Below, in pieces: positions 18,847 to 27,305 of a stretch of DNA of 64,000 nt. Below the pieces are notes generated by a model, which ran no database searches, had not been told where the DNA came from, and saw only the letters and a list, made by a program, of their open reading frames with translations. The DNA comes from Chlorobiaceae bacterium (GTDB lineage: Bacteria; Bacteroidota; Ignavibacteria; Ignavibacteriales; Ignavibacteriaceae). The DNA is taken from contig PNNF01000002.1 of assembly GCA_013824085.1 (NCBI GenBank), positions 1 to 64,000 of the forward strand, read 5' to 3'. Numbering within the stretch: the stretch's first letter is position 1; each line of letters starts with the position of its first letter. The position numbers and the translations under genes are program-made.

Positions 18847-20248
18847 GATTATATCCAGTCTTATTTTTAATTATTTCTTCCAGATTTTCATTCGACAAAT
18901 TTAATTCTTTTTGCAAAAAAGGGAGGAAATCTTTTTTTTGAATAATTGATTGTTTAACTATCGAAGATATTTTGTCATAACCAAAATCCTCTATAAACAG
19001 AGCAGCAAGTGCAGTTGATTTAGATAAGTTCTCGAAACATCTCTCTTCATTGGCTGTTATTCCTTGAATGCACTTTTCAGCAAGATTAACAACAGCATCT
19101 CTTAACATCTGAATAGATTTAAGGAGACAGTGAGCTATCATCGGTGTAAATGGATTAAGTTCAAGATGTCCATTTGAAACCAAATTAGAGATCATAACAT
19201 CATTTCCTTTAACTAACTCAGCAACCTGAATAGAATGTTCAAGAATAATTGGATTCACTTTGCCGGGCATAATACTGGAGCCGGCTTGTAACTGAGGCAA
19301 ATTAATTTCCCCAATTCCTCCATTCGGTCCGCTTGACAAAAAACGTAGGTCATTACAGATCTTCATTATTGATGTTGCTCCTGTTTTCACTAAGCCGTGG
19401 ACTTCAACAACCACATCAAGATTTTGAGTTGCATCAATAAGATCTTCCGCTTTCGCAATTGGTAAACCTGAAATAATTTTCAATTCATTGCAGACAGAAA
19501 GAGTATAATTTTTTTCTGCGAGAATAGAATTTCCAACTGCTGTTCCGCCAAGATTAACGGAACGAAGTCGCTCTTCACAATTAAACAATCGCCATCTATC
19601 ACGAGCAACTGCTTGTGCGTAAGCACCGAACTCTTCACCGAGTGTAATTGGAACTGCATCTTGACACTGTGTTCTTGCAAGTTTAGCAACCTTAATAAAT
19701 TCTTTTTCTTTTGCCTGAAAATTATTTTGGAGTAGTGCAAATGAATCTTGCAATTCTCTTAATAAAATTATCGCAGCAACTTTTAATGCTGTTGGGTATG
19801 TATCATTAGTTGATTGATTTAAGTTCACATCGTCAATTGGATGGATGTAATTATAATCTCCATAATTTTTTTCAATTTTTTTTAATGCAATGTTTGCTAT
19901 CACTTCATTAATATTCATATTCAACGAAGTTCCTGCACCACCTTGAAATGGATCAACAATTATTTTTTCATAGATTGTGTTGTCATTTTTAGTGATAGTA
20001 TTTTCGATTTCCAAAAGTAATTCGTCAATGGCTGAAAGGATCGCATCACCTTTTTCTTGAGAGATAGAATTTAATCTTAGATTTGTAGTTGTAGTAGCTT
20101 TCTTGACCCACAAAAATGCTTTTATTAAATATGGATTAATTCGCTCGCCACTTTGAGGGAAATTCAGAAATCCTCGTAATGAATGAATTCCATAAACTGC
20201 ATCATTTTCAATTTCTATTGTTCCGATTGAATCTTTTTCTTTTCGCAT
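18830..20248 (-). CDS. aspA: Aspartate ammonia-lyase
   Basis: A protein of 472 residues of the aspartase/fumarase superfamily. The catalytic-loop signature GSSIMPGKVNP is clear, with NLNQSTNDTYPT and the TARTQC-like ARTQCQDAVP segment earlier. The full length and the GGAGTSLNMNINEV motif favour aspartase over fumarase. It converts L-aspartate to fumarate and ammonium. It is the first gene of a minus-strand pair with hydF and diverges from hydG/hydE. Placement of aspA with hyd maturation genes is seen in other anaerobes; a role in supplying ammonium for the bridging amine of the H-cluster is an inference. Confidence 0.9.
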   Translation of the reverse strand: MRKEKDSIGTIEIENDAVYGIHSLRGFLNFPQSGERINPYLIKAFLWVKKATTTTNLRLNSISQEKGDAILSAIDELLLEIENTITKNDNTIYEKIIVDPFQGGAGTSLNMNINEVIANIALKKIEKNYGDYNYIHPIDDVNLNQSTNDTYPTALKVAAIILLRELQDSFALLQNNFQAKEKEFIKVAKLARTQCQDAVPITLGEEFGAYAQAVARDRWRLFNCEERLRSVNLGGTAVGNSILAEKNYTLSVCNELKIISGLPIAKAEDLIDATQNLDVVVEVHGLVKTGATSIMKICNDLRFLSSGPNGGIGEINLPQLQAGSSIMPGKVNPIILEHSIQVAELVKGNDVMISNLVSNGHLELNPFTPMIAHCLLKSIQMLRDAVVNLAEKCIQGITANEERCFENLSKSTALAALFIEDFGYDKISSIVKQSIIQKKDFLPFLQKELNLSNENLEEIIKNKTGYNLERST

Positions 20249-20274
20249 ATTAAACTCATTTTTATATTCTAATA

Positions 20275-20290
20275 AGCAAAAAACATTCCA
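20275..20290 (-). promoter_or_regulatory. Putative sigma-54 promoter for aspA-hydF
   Basis: Read on the minus strand the sequence is TGGAATGTTTTTTGCT, giving a GG (20289-20288) and GC (20277-20276) pair separated by exactly 10 bp. The -12 element TTTGCT fits the consensus and the -24 element TTGGAATG fits partly. Predicted transcription start is near 20264, about 16 nt before the ATG. Confidence 0.5.
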
Positions 20291-20493
20291 ATCTGTAGCA
20301 AAATTAATTCTTCAAAATAGCTGGTTTTATTTCAAGGCATTTATCGAAATTATTTCAATGTGATTTTATATCTGCGTAAATCAGTGAAATTTGTGGGAAA
20401 AGAGTCTTCAGCTGATAATCCCAAAAACTATCGGGACTGAATGAGTTTTTAGAAGATCCGTTAATAAATATTTACAATTTCTTAAAAATGGAA

Positions 20494-20532
20494 AGAATAT
20501 TCTCTATTGTTAGAATAATCGGAATCTATTCC
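20494..20532. promoter_or_regulatory. Candidate activator-binding palindromes upstream of hydG
   Basis: Two perfect palindromes, AGAATATTCT (20494-20503) and GGAATCTATTCC (20521-20532, 5-bp arms, 2-bp centre), flank a related half-site AGAAT (20512-20516). They lie 30-70 bp upstream of the sigma-54-like -24 element and could be enhancer sites for a sigma-54 activator. The spacing to the promoter is shorter than usual, so this is tentative. Confidence 0.4.
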
Positions 20533-20562
20533 AAAGAATAATTGAATTAAGCACCTATTTTC

Positions 20563-20578
20563 TGGCATTAATCTTGCT
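20563..20578 (+). promoter_or_regulatory. Putative sigma-54 promoter for hydG-hydE
   Basis: TGGCATTAATCTTGCT: the invariant GG (20564-20565) and GC (20576-20577) are exactly 10 bp apart. The -24 box TGGCA and the -12 box TTGCT match the sigma-54 consensus well. The predicted transcription start is near 20589, leaving a leader of about 37 nt before the hydG ATG. Confidence 0.65.
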
Positions 20579-20625
20579 TTTTTGAACTAATCCACTTTGT
20601 TCATTTAATTAAATCGAGGCATTAG

Positions 20626-22017
20626 ATGGAATTTATTGACGAGCCCTTTATTTATTCTTTAATTAATGATGAAAAACTTAATGATGAGTTACTACAAAAA
20701 GAGATAATTCAAAAAGCAAAAGACTCAAAAGGATTGTCCCTTAAAGAGAGTGCAGTTTTATTAAACATAAGCAATCCTGAAATTTTGGAAGAACTTTTTC
20801 ATACTGCAAAAGAAGTAAAAGAAAAAATTTATGGTAACAGATTAGTAATTTTTGCTCCACTTTATTTAACAAACGTTTGCGTAAATAATTGTCTTTACTG
20901 TGCATTCAGAGTTGATAATAAAGAGCTAAAGAGAAAAACATTATCAATAAAAGAAGTTCAAGATGATGCTGAATTTTTAATTAAGCAAGGTCATAAAAGA
21001 TTACTTTTAGTTTGTGGTGAGCATCCCAAAAAAGCTAACTTAAAATTTGTTGGTGAAGCAATTGAAAAAATTTATTCACTCAACATAAACGGAAATAATA
21101 TCCGAAGAATAAATGCTAATCTTGCTCCACTTTCTATCGATGACTTTAAGATATTAAAAAGTTTTGGAATTGGAACATATCAAATATTTCAAGAGTCATA
21201 TCACTTCGAAACATTTAAAATTATGCATCCATCCGGTCCGAAGCGGGATTATGCTTGGCGTCTCTATGCTATGGATCGTGCATTGCAAGCGGGGATTGAC
21301 GATGTCGGAATTGGTGCACTCTTTGGATTAGTTGATTATAAATTTGAAACACTCGCTTTGTTAATGCACGCTTTCGATCTCGATTATAAATTCGGAATAG
21401 GTCCACATTCTATTTCAATTCCAAGATTAGAGCCTGCAATGAATGCACCTGCGGCAATGCAACCTCCGCACGCTGTCGATGATATTTCTTTCAAAAAACT
21501 TGTAGCTGTAATTCGACTTGCTGTTCCATACACAGGAATTATTCTTTCTACAAGAGAGAAACCAGAATTGAGAAGGGAATTGTTCAATGCGGGTGTGTCA
21601 CAAATTAGTGCTGGTAGCAGAAGTTCACCAGGAAGTTATAAAGAAATCAACGACTCGGCTAAAGAATCTATGATTGAGCAATTTCAACTTGGTGACCACA
21701 GAACGCTTGATGAAGTTGTTAAAGACTGTACTCAATTAGGTTATCTTCCAAGCTTCTGCACTGCTTGCTATCGCTCTCACAGAACTGGTGATCGATTTAT
21801 GGAACTTGCAAAATCTGGCAACATCGGAAAAATTTGTACGCCAAATGCTCTTGCTACTTTTAAAGAATATCTAATTGAAAATGCTTCCGATGAAACAAAA
21901 TCTGTTGGAGAAAGTTTTATTAAAAAAGAATTGGAAAAAGAAAAATCAGTAGTAAGAAAGAAAACTGAAAAATTAATTAAAAAAGTTGAAGATGGTGAAC
22001 GAGACGTTTACTATTAA
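20626..22017 (+). CDS. hydG: [FeFe]-hydrogenase H-cluster maturase HydG (radical SAM tyrosine lyase)
   Basis: A protein of 463 residues. The radical SAM motif CxxxCxxC is at Cys85, Cys89 and Cys92. The second, auxiliary cluster motif CX2CX22C is intact near the C-terminus (CTAC then 22 residues then C), which separates HydG from the thiazole synthase ThiH. HydG cleaves tyrosine to make the CO and CN ligands of the H-cluster. The ATG is preceded by GAGG at about 20613-20617. It is followed at once by hydE and preceded by a sigma-54-like promoter. Confidence 0.96.
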   Translation: MEFIDEPFIYSLINDEKLNDELLQKEIIQKAKDSKGLSLKESAVLLNISNPEILEELFHTAKEVKEKIYGNRLVIFAPLYLTNVCVNNCLYCAFRVDNKELKRKTLSIKEVQDDAEFLIKQGHKRLLLVCGEHPKKANLKFVGEAIEKIYSLNINGNNIRRINANLAPLSIDDFKILKSFGIGTYQIFQESYHFETFKIMHPSGPKRDYAWRLYAMDRALQAGIDDVGIGALFGLVDYKFETLALLMHAFDLDYKFGIGPHSISIPRLEPAMNAPAAMQPPHAVDDISFKKLVAVIRLAVPYTGIILSTREKPELRRELFNAGVSQISAGSRSSPGSYKEINDSAKESMIEQFQLGDHRTLDEVVKDCTQLGYLPSFCTACYRSHRTGDRFMELAKSGNIGKICTPNALATFKEYLIENASDETKSVGESFIKKELEKEKSVVRKKTEKLIKKVEDGERDVYY

Positions 22018-22024
22018 TAAAAAA

Positions 22025-23095
22025 ATGGAATCGGAAATTGTTATGATATCGTTGCAGCAATTGTTAGAACAAGACAATTTTACAAAAGATGAATTAATTT
22101 ATTTATTAAGTCTTGAAAATAAAAATGATATTGATCTATTATTTGAAAAAGCACTTAAGGTAAAGGAAAAATATTTCGGTACAGATATTCATCTTCGTGG
22201 AATTATTGAGATATCAAATCACTGTGAGGAGAATTGTCTCTACTGTGGATTGAGAAGAGCGAATAAAAATATTACACGATATCGAATGTCAGTTGATGAA
22301 GTTGTGAATGCAGCTCTGCACATCAAAGAAGCTGGCGTAAAAACAGTCGTTCTTCAATCAGGCGAAGACTCTGACCTTACCCAACAAATGGTTACTGAGA
22401 TGATTCAGAAAATAAAAGCAGTTCACGATTGTGCAATTACATTGAGCCTTGGTGAAAGAAGTTACGCTGATTATAAAACTTGGTTCGCAGCAGGTGCTGA
22501 TAGATATCTCCTAAAGCATGAAACAAATAACGAAAATCTTTATAAATTTATTCATTCCAATCAGAGCTTAAAAAATAGATTAGAACATTTGCTCTATATG
22601 AAAGCGATTGGTTACCAAATTGGTAGCGGAAATATTATTGGTTTACCAACACAAACATTAGAAGATATTGCCGAAGATTTGGTTTTGTGTAAACAACTCG
22701 ATCTTGACATGGCTTCGTTTAGTCCTTTCGTCTCCTCAGAAAAAACTCCATTTGCCAATATAGCAAATGCAAGTGTTGATTCGACTTTAAAAGTAATGGC
22801 AGTAGCTCGGCTATACTTAAAAAATGTTCACATACCTGCGACTACTGCTCTTGCTACACTCGATGAACGCGGAAGAGAAAAAGGAATTCTGGCGGGCGCA
22901 AATGTAATCATGCCTTCATTCACGCCTCATCCATACAGAACTGATTATTTAATTTATGATGATAAAATTTGCATTGGCGAAGATCCTCGTCAATGTATCT
23001 CTTGCTTGTCAATTAGAATTTCAAGCGTTGGTGGAACTATCTCAAATTCAAAAGGGGACTCGCTGAAATTTACATTACCAACAATTTTAGATTAG
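22025..23095 (+). CDS. hydE: [FeFe]-hydrogenase H-cluster maturase HydE (radical SAM)
   Basis: About 356 residues from the ATG at 22025. Upstream ATGs (for example 21986, overlapping hydG) would add a tail not typical of the family, and the ATG at 22043 is also possible. The radical SAM motif is CEENCLYC, and the auxiliary cluster motif CX7CX2C is present near the C-terminus (CIGEDPRQCISC). HydE acts with HydG and HydF to build the diiron subcluster, in particular on the HydG iron-cysteine product. Biotin synthase and PylB are relatives, but linkage to hydG and the C-terminal cysteines settle the call. Confidence 0.94.
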   Translation: MESEIVMISLQQLLEQDNFTKDELIYLLSLENKNDIDLLFEKALKVKEKYFGTDIHLRGIIEISNHCEENCLYCGLRRANKNITRYRMSVDEVVNAALHIKEAGVKTVVLQSGEDSDLTQQMVTEMIQKIKAVHDCAITLSLGERSYADYKTWFAAGADRYLLKHETNNENLYKFIHSNQSLKNRLEHLLYMKAIGYQIGSGNIIGLPTQTLEDIAEDLVLCKQLDLDMASFSPFVSSEKTPFANIANASVDSTLKVMAVARLYLKNVHIPATTALATLDERGREKGILAGANVIMPSFTPHPYRTDYLIYDDKICIGEDPRQCISCLSIRISSVGGTISNSKGDSLKFTLPTILD

Positions 23096-23108
23096 TAAAA
23101 ATTATTAA

Positions 23109-24047
23109 TTATCTAATCAATTTGTGATTGTCAGTTAAGATTAAATCGGGCTTAATTTTTTTTCGATAGTCTATCAATTCATCTTCTTGATTGATTGAAT
23201 AAACAGAGGTAGAAACTCCTCGTGATTTATATTCTCTCACAAAATTCACATCAATATTTTTGTAGGGCACGCAGACAATCCCTTTTGTTGTCGCTAAGAT
23301 ATTTAATAACTCGCCATCAATAAATCCAGAAACAAAATGACTAAAATCTTTTCCTAAAAAATTTCTAAAATTATTATCATTAACAACTTCTGAATTGTAT
23401 TCATTGAAATAATGAAAAGTATTTTTAAACTCAGAATACCTTGATAATAAAGGCGATAATAACTTCTTCAAACAGATATTATTTTCATTCAAAGTGGTTT
23501 TCAAGAAAAAAAATCTTGCTTTATTTCCGATTGGAATATGACTGAAACACAATCGTATATTTTTATTCAAAAGAAAAATTTTTTTCAAGACTTCAGGTAC
23601 CCAAGAAATTATTGTTATTGAGTCATCAAGCTGATACGACAGAATTTTTTGTAAGATTATTTTTTCTAAACCAAATTCTTTCACATCGAGAAAAAGGTGT
23701 GGCTTGGTTTTATGATTTTTTATTAAATCAAATAATTCATCCAGAGTTAAAATCGATTGAGCTGAATTATTTTTATATTTAATTTTTTTTAATTCGTCTA
23801 AAGTCAAATCTGAAATAAAATTATTTGCTCTGAAATGTTCTTTCAAATGCGGGTCATGATTTATTACAATTTTTAAATCTTTAGTTATTCTCGTATCAAC
23901 TTCAAAATTTTTTATTCCATTATCCAGAGCATTCACAATTCCATTCACAGTAGCATCGTGATGATCAAAGCCACGCAATCGATGAGAAATCAAAATTGTC
24001 TCATCAGAATTATTATTTTCTATTAAGTTGTATTTTGCATTATTCAT
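23109..24047 (-). CDS. Glycerophosphodiester phosphodiesterase family protein
   Basis: About 312 residues from the ATG at 24047; an upstream ATG at 24068 would add seven residues and overlap the divergent gene. GDPD signatures are visible: HR in ISHRLRGFDHHD, EVDTRITKD, and INHDP, which supply the catalytic His pair and the metal-binding Glu/Asp. VFLDVK-like LFLDVKEFG and the C-terminal DLILTDN are also typical. No signal peptide is seen, so it is probably cytoplasmic. It should hydrolyse glycerophosphodiesters to glycerol-3-phosphate and an alcohol. It is divergent from a lipase-like gene with about 20 bp between starts. Confidence 0.82.
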   Translation of the reverse strand: MNNAKYNLIENNNSDETILISHRLRGFDHHDATVNGIVNALDNGIKNFEVDTRITKDLKIVINHDPHLKEHFRANNFISDLTLDELKKIKYKNNSAQSILTLDELFDLIKNHKTKPHLFLDVKEFGLEKIILQKILSYQLDDSITIISWVPEVLKKIFLLNKNIRLCFSHIPIGNKARFFFLKTTLNENNICLKKLLSPLLSRYSEFKNTFHYFNEYNSEVVNDNNFRNFLGKDFSHFVSGFIDGELLNILATTKGIVCVPYKNIDVNFVREYKSRGVSTSVYSINQEDELIDYRKKIKPDLILTDNHKLIR

Positions 24048-24067
24048 TTTAGAAACTTTCAGAAACA

Positions 24068-25045
24068 ATGAACTCTATCAAAAAATATCGATTAAAATTA
24101 TTATTAAGTTTTTTCATTCTATGTTGTCTCACAATTTTTGCATTCTTTTTTTATGAAAAAATAAATGTTCTGTCTGCAATCCTATTGATAATTATAGGTT
24201 TAATTCTACTAATAAAAATTAGAAGTTACTTCAGTAATATCAAAAGTATAACTTTTCTAAAAATATTTAACTTCGATTCTGAAACACTCGATACAAATAT
24301 AACTCGTCCAGTAATTTTTGATACAAGAGATAAAATTGAAACAATGAATTTATTTATTCATGGTTTTTCTGCTTCAACGAGTGAGTTTCAAAATCTTTCA
24401 AAAAAATTTAGTGAAAGAAATATTCCTCATTACATCCCAACGCTTTCAGGTTTTGGAGTTTTAGATTTTAATCTTATCGAAAAAATTAATTTTTCCGATT
24501 GGCTGCGCGATGCACAGAACAGTATGAATCTCGTTAAGTCAATCTCAAGCAAAGTGAATATTATTGGGCACTCGATGGGTGCATTGGTTGCTCTTTACTT
24601 ATCACAGTATCATGAAGTAGAAAATTTAATTTTGACTTCACCATATTTAACTCCCAAAAAAAATCATAAATTTTATACAAAATTATTATTGCAACCACTC
24701 GTTGGAGAAGTATTATCAACACTAAATCCAACTATTCCCAAATCATCTAACAGAGAAAAAGAGATATTTCCTAATCGATTTATTTATCATTCAGTTCCGA
24801 TAAATGCAATAAAATCATTGTGGCAATTGCAGGAAGTAATTAATTACGAAAAAGTTAAAGCAATAAAGATATCTATTCTTGTTGGAGAAAAAGATAATAC
24901 GGTAAAGATTGAAGACTTAAAAAAATTCTTAACGTCAAAAAAAATGAATTATGAAATGTTTGAATATAAAAATTCAGGGCATAATTTATTGGAAGAGAAA
25001 GAAGCAGAAATAGTTGAGAAAAAAATAATATCCATTATAGAATGA
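24068..25045 (+). CDS. Membrane-anchored alpha/beta hydrolase (monoacylglycerol lipase/carboxylesterase-like)
   Basis: A protein of 325 residues. Two N-terminal hydrophobic segments (about residues 9-28 and 32-48) form a membrane anchor. The hydrolase domain shows the oxyanion region LFIHGFSAS, the nucleophile elbow GHSMGA, an Asp in VGEKDNTV and a His in NSGHNLL, which together form the Ser-Asp-His triad. It resembles thermostable monoacylglycerol lipase/carboxylesterase proteins. Divergence from the GDPD gene suggests joint turnover of membrane lipids (inference). Confidence 0.82.
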   Translation: MNSIKKYRLKLLLSFFILCCLTIFAFFFYEKINVLSAILLIIIGLILLIKIRSYFSNIKSITFLKIFNFDSETLDTNITRPVIFDTRDKIETMNLFIHGFSASTSEFQNLSKKFSERNIPHYIPTLSGFGVLDFNLIEKINFSDWLRDAQNSMNLVKSISSKVNIIGHSMGALVALYLSQYHEVENLILTSPYLTPKKNHKFYTKLLLQPLVGEVLSTLNPTIPKSSNREKEIFPNRFIYHSVPINAIKSLWQLQEVINYEKVKAIKISILVGEKDNTVKIEDLKKFLTSKKMNYEMFEYKNSGHNLLEEKEAEIVEKKIISIIE

Positions 25046-25180
25046 TTTGGAATAAAATTTAGATGTATGTATATTTGAAATCAAAATTTACTGATTGATT
25101 TTATTGTTTGACAGCAACAGGTAAAGCGTGTTCGTGAAGTGATATGATGAAATGATGTTCTTACAAATAGGATTTTTTAT

Positions 25181-25432
25181 GCGGGAATAGCTCAGTTGGT
25201 AGAGCGACAATCCCGACAGATTCGGGATGATGTCGCAGTGTTCTTATAAATTGGATTTTTTTATGCGGGAATAGCTCAGTTGGTAGAGCGACAATCCCGA
25301 CAGATTCGGGATGATGTCGCGGTGTTCTTATAAATTGGATTTTTTTATGCGGGAATAGCTCAGTTGGTAGAGCGACAATCCCGACAGATTCGGGATGATG
25401 TCGCAGTGTTCTTATAAATTGGATTTTTTTAT
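25181..25432 (+). repeat. Three tandem 84-bp repeats carrying degenerate tRNA-Gly 5' halves
   Basis: Units start at 25181, 25265 and 25349; the genuine tRNA-Gly begins exactly 84 bp later at 25433. Each unit copies the acceptor 5' strand and D-arm of tRNA-Gly (GCGGGAATAGCTCAG...). It then replaces the anticodon arm with a palindrome (ATCCCGA, 5-nt loop, TCGGGAT), rejoins the variable-loop sequence GATGTCGC, and continues with a T-rich spacer instead of the T-arm and acceptor 3' strand. The units differ from one another by only about one base. A related spacer (25157-25180) precedes the first unit. They cannot fold as full tRNAs. Confidence 0.9.
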
Positions 25433-25505
<73 letters not shown>

Positions 25506-25511
25506 CAAGAT

Positions 25512-25540
25512 AAATCCACGAAAGTGGATTTTATTTTTTT
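25512..25540 (+). terminator. Rho-independent terminator after tRNA-Gly
   Basis: Perfect 8-bp stem AAATCCAC (25512-25519), GAAA tetraloop, GTGGATTT (25524-25531), followed by a T-rich tract. It lies between tRNA-Gly and tRNA-Cys. Confidence 0.85.
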
Positions 25541-25555
25541 AGCAAATTTTTATTG

Positions 25556-25629
25556 GGCGCTGTGGCCAAGTGGTTTAAGGCGAAGGTCTGCAAAACCTTT
25601 ATTCGTCGGTTCGAATCCGACCGGCGCCT
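25556..25629 (+). tRNA. tRNA-Cys (anticodon GCA)
   Basis: 74 nt with acceptor stem GGCGCTG/CGGCGCC (one wobble pair), anticodon stem AAGGT/ACCTT with loop CTGCAAA (GCA at 25590-25592), T-arm GTCGGTTCGAATCCGAC and discriminator T as expected for cysteine. CCA is not encoded. Confidence 0.97.
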
Positions 25630-25684
25630 CGATTTTTCTCCCCATCTATTTTTCAACAAATTTTTCAGTAACAGATTAAAAAAA

Positions 25685-26074
25685 TTATTCTGGCAAAATT
25701 ATTTTTAATGTGTTAAATGATTCATCACAAAAATGAATTTCTACAAAAGCTCCCTCAAAAACTTCAGCTGATAATATATTTGCAAAATCAATTGCGTTAA
25801 GTTCTGCACTCAAATCATTTATAAATTTTTCTTTCACGACCATCCTAAACTGGTATCTATTATTTTCTTTTGTAAGTTGTGCAGATTTTTGATTTCCGTC
25901 AAAGAATCTATTTTCGACTAAAAAACTTCCGAGTCTGTCCGCTTCTTCAAAAGTTACCAAATTAGTAAAATAGAGATCACCATTGTTGAAGCTCAATTTT
26001 TCACCATGGTTAGTGCAGGAAACCAACGGCAGAAAAAACAATAATAAAAAATATTTACTAAAAATTAATCTCAT
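25685..26074 (-). CDS. Small lipoprotein, unknown function
   Basis: A protein of 129 residues. It has a lipoprotein signal peptide with lipobox LVSC (Cys20), followed by a short mixed alpha/beta domain. I do not recognise the family. The mature part contains EEADRLGSFLVENRFFDG and a VVKEKFINDL segment, resembling small domains where a strand-helix unit compares two quantities, but nothing specific. It lies 11 bp downstream of the UPF0316 membrane protein on the same strand, so the pair is probably an operon. Confidence 0.7.
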   Translation of the reverse strand: MRLIFSKYFLLLFFLPLVSCTNHGEKLSFNNGDLYFTNLVTFEEADRLGSFLVENRFFDGNQKSAQLTKENNRYQFRMVVKEKFINDLSAELNAIDFANILSAEVFEGAFVEIHFCDESFNTLKIILPE

Positions 26075-26085
26075 TTAAAATTTTT

Positions 26086-26604
26086 CTATTTTCGAGCAGT
26101 AATAAAATAACCTCGGTATGGCGAGGCCGACTGAATCGTAATAAAAGCTTCTTTGTCTATACTTTCAATCTTATCTATAATTATGCTTTGTCGATTTCTT
26201 GGAACAACCACTATAATTATTGCTACTCCACCAGCTCCACCCTCGGCGGGCAAAATTGTAACACCATTTTTCATTCGTCTAAGTGCGTTTGCAATTTCAT
26301 CAGTTTTAAATTTTGATATTATACTTAATTGCACATATCCCAATCCAATTTTCTGTTCGATTGTAATCCCAATAATATTTCCCAAAGCGAAACCGACAGA
26401 GTAACCAATAATATTATATACGTTATCAAGATGTTGAAAAATTAATCTTATTGCAATAATCCAAATTAATACTTCAAAAAATCCTACGAGACCAGCAAGA
26501 TATTTCCTACTTTGCACTATTAAAATTGTTCGAAAAGTTGCGAGTGAGACATCACAAATTCTCATTAACATAATAATAAAAGCACCCAAAAAACTTTCGA
26601 ACAT
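26086..26604 (-). CDS. UPF0316/DUF2179-type membrane protein
   Basis: A protein of 172 residues. The N-terminal half has about three transmembrane segments, including MLMRICDVSLATFRTI and LAGLVGFFEVLIWIIAIRL, the hallmark of UPF0316. The C-terminal half is a small soluble DUF2179-like domain with NGVTILPAEGGAGG and VVPRNR. Family function is unknown. It is co-directional with a small lipoprotein gene and divergent from pcm. Confidence 0.85.
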   Translation of the reverse strand: MFESFLGAFIIMLMRICDVSLATFRTILIVQSRKYLAGLVGFFEVLIWIIAIRLIFQHLDNVYNIIGYSVGFALGNIIGITIEQKIGLGYVQLSIISKFKTDEIANALRRMKNGVTILPAEGGAGGVAIIIVVVPRNRQSIIIDKIESIDKEAFITIQSASPYRGYFITARK

Positions 26605-26669
26605 AATTCACCAAAATTGATTTAATTTACTTTGTTAATTTAATTATTCAAAAATGAAATTTTATAGAA

Positions 26670-27305
26670 ATGTTTGAATCAGAACGAAAAGAACTTGTAG
26701 AAAAACTTAGGAAAAAGGGAATCACCGATGAGAATGTTTTATCTGCAATCCAAAAAATAGAACGACATAAATTTGTTTCATCTGCAATGGTAATGAATGC
26801 GTATAAAGATGTAGCGCTTCCAATCGCTTGCGGGCAAACTATATCTCAACCTTACACTGTTGCTTTTATGACGCAAGAACTAAAAATAAAACCGGGCTAC
26901 AAAATTCTTGAAATTGGAACTGGCTCTGGATATCAAGCTGCAATTCTCTTAGAGATGGGATGCAATGTTTTTTCTATCGAAAGAAATATTGAGATATTAA
27001 ATCAAACTCAAAAATTATTTGAGAAATTAAATTTAAGAGCTTATTTGAAATACGGAGACGGCACAATAGGCATCGATGAATTTGCTCCCTTCGATGGAAT
27101 TATCGTTACTGCTGGCTCGCCTTCAATTCCTAAAACACTTTTGAAGCAGTTAAACATTGGCGCAAGAATGGTTATTCCTGTTGGTGATAGAGATTCACAA
27201 ATAATAAAAATCGTTACAAAAATTAATGAGAATGATTTTAAGATTGAAGACGCTCCTTACTTTGCATTTGTTCCACTTATCGGAAGAGAAGGTTGGAGAG
27301 ATTAG
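26670..27305 (+). CDS. pcm: Protein-L-isoaspartate O-methyltransferase
   Basis: A protein of 211 residues, typical for Pcm. Visible: the substrate-binding region ALPIACGQTISQPYTVA near residue 50, the SAM motif LEIGTGSGYQAAIL near 82, and the C-terminal FVPLIGREGW. It methylates isoaspartyl residues in damaged proteins so they can return to aspartate. The 3' end overlaps the TTG start of miaA by 13 bp. Confidence 0.93.
   Translation: MFESERKELVEKLRKKGITDENVLSAIQKIERHKFVSSAMVMNAYKDVALPIACGQTISQPYTVAFMTQELKIKPGYKILEIGTGSGYQAAILLEMGCNVFSIERNIEILNQTQKLFEKLNLRAYLKYGDGTIGIDEFAPFDGIIVTAGSPSIPKTLLKQLNIGARMVIPVGDRDSQIIKIVTKINENDFKIEDAPYFAFVPLIGREGWRD

Larger units (their letters stand above)
20249..20625. 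other. 377-bp divergent regulatory region between aspA and hydG
   Basis: No gene is visible. It holds two outward-facing sigma-54-like promoters (20275-20290 and 20563-20578), a cluster of GAATATTC-type palindromes at 20494-20532, and an imperfect palindrome TCCC...CGGGA near 20419-20436 that resembles the hairpin inside the tRNA-Gly repeats at 25.2 kb. The arrangement suggests shared control of both hydrogenase-maturation transcripts. Confidence 0.6.

Noticed and set aside
25108-25148. TTGACA (25108-25113) and TATGAT (25143-25148) as a promoter for the tRNAs
   Set aside because: The spacing is 29 bp, far from the usual 17. The TATGAT could still be an extended -10 (TGATATGAT) but no matching -35 is visible, so no promoter is annotated.
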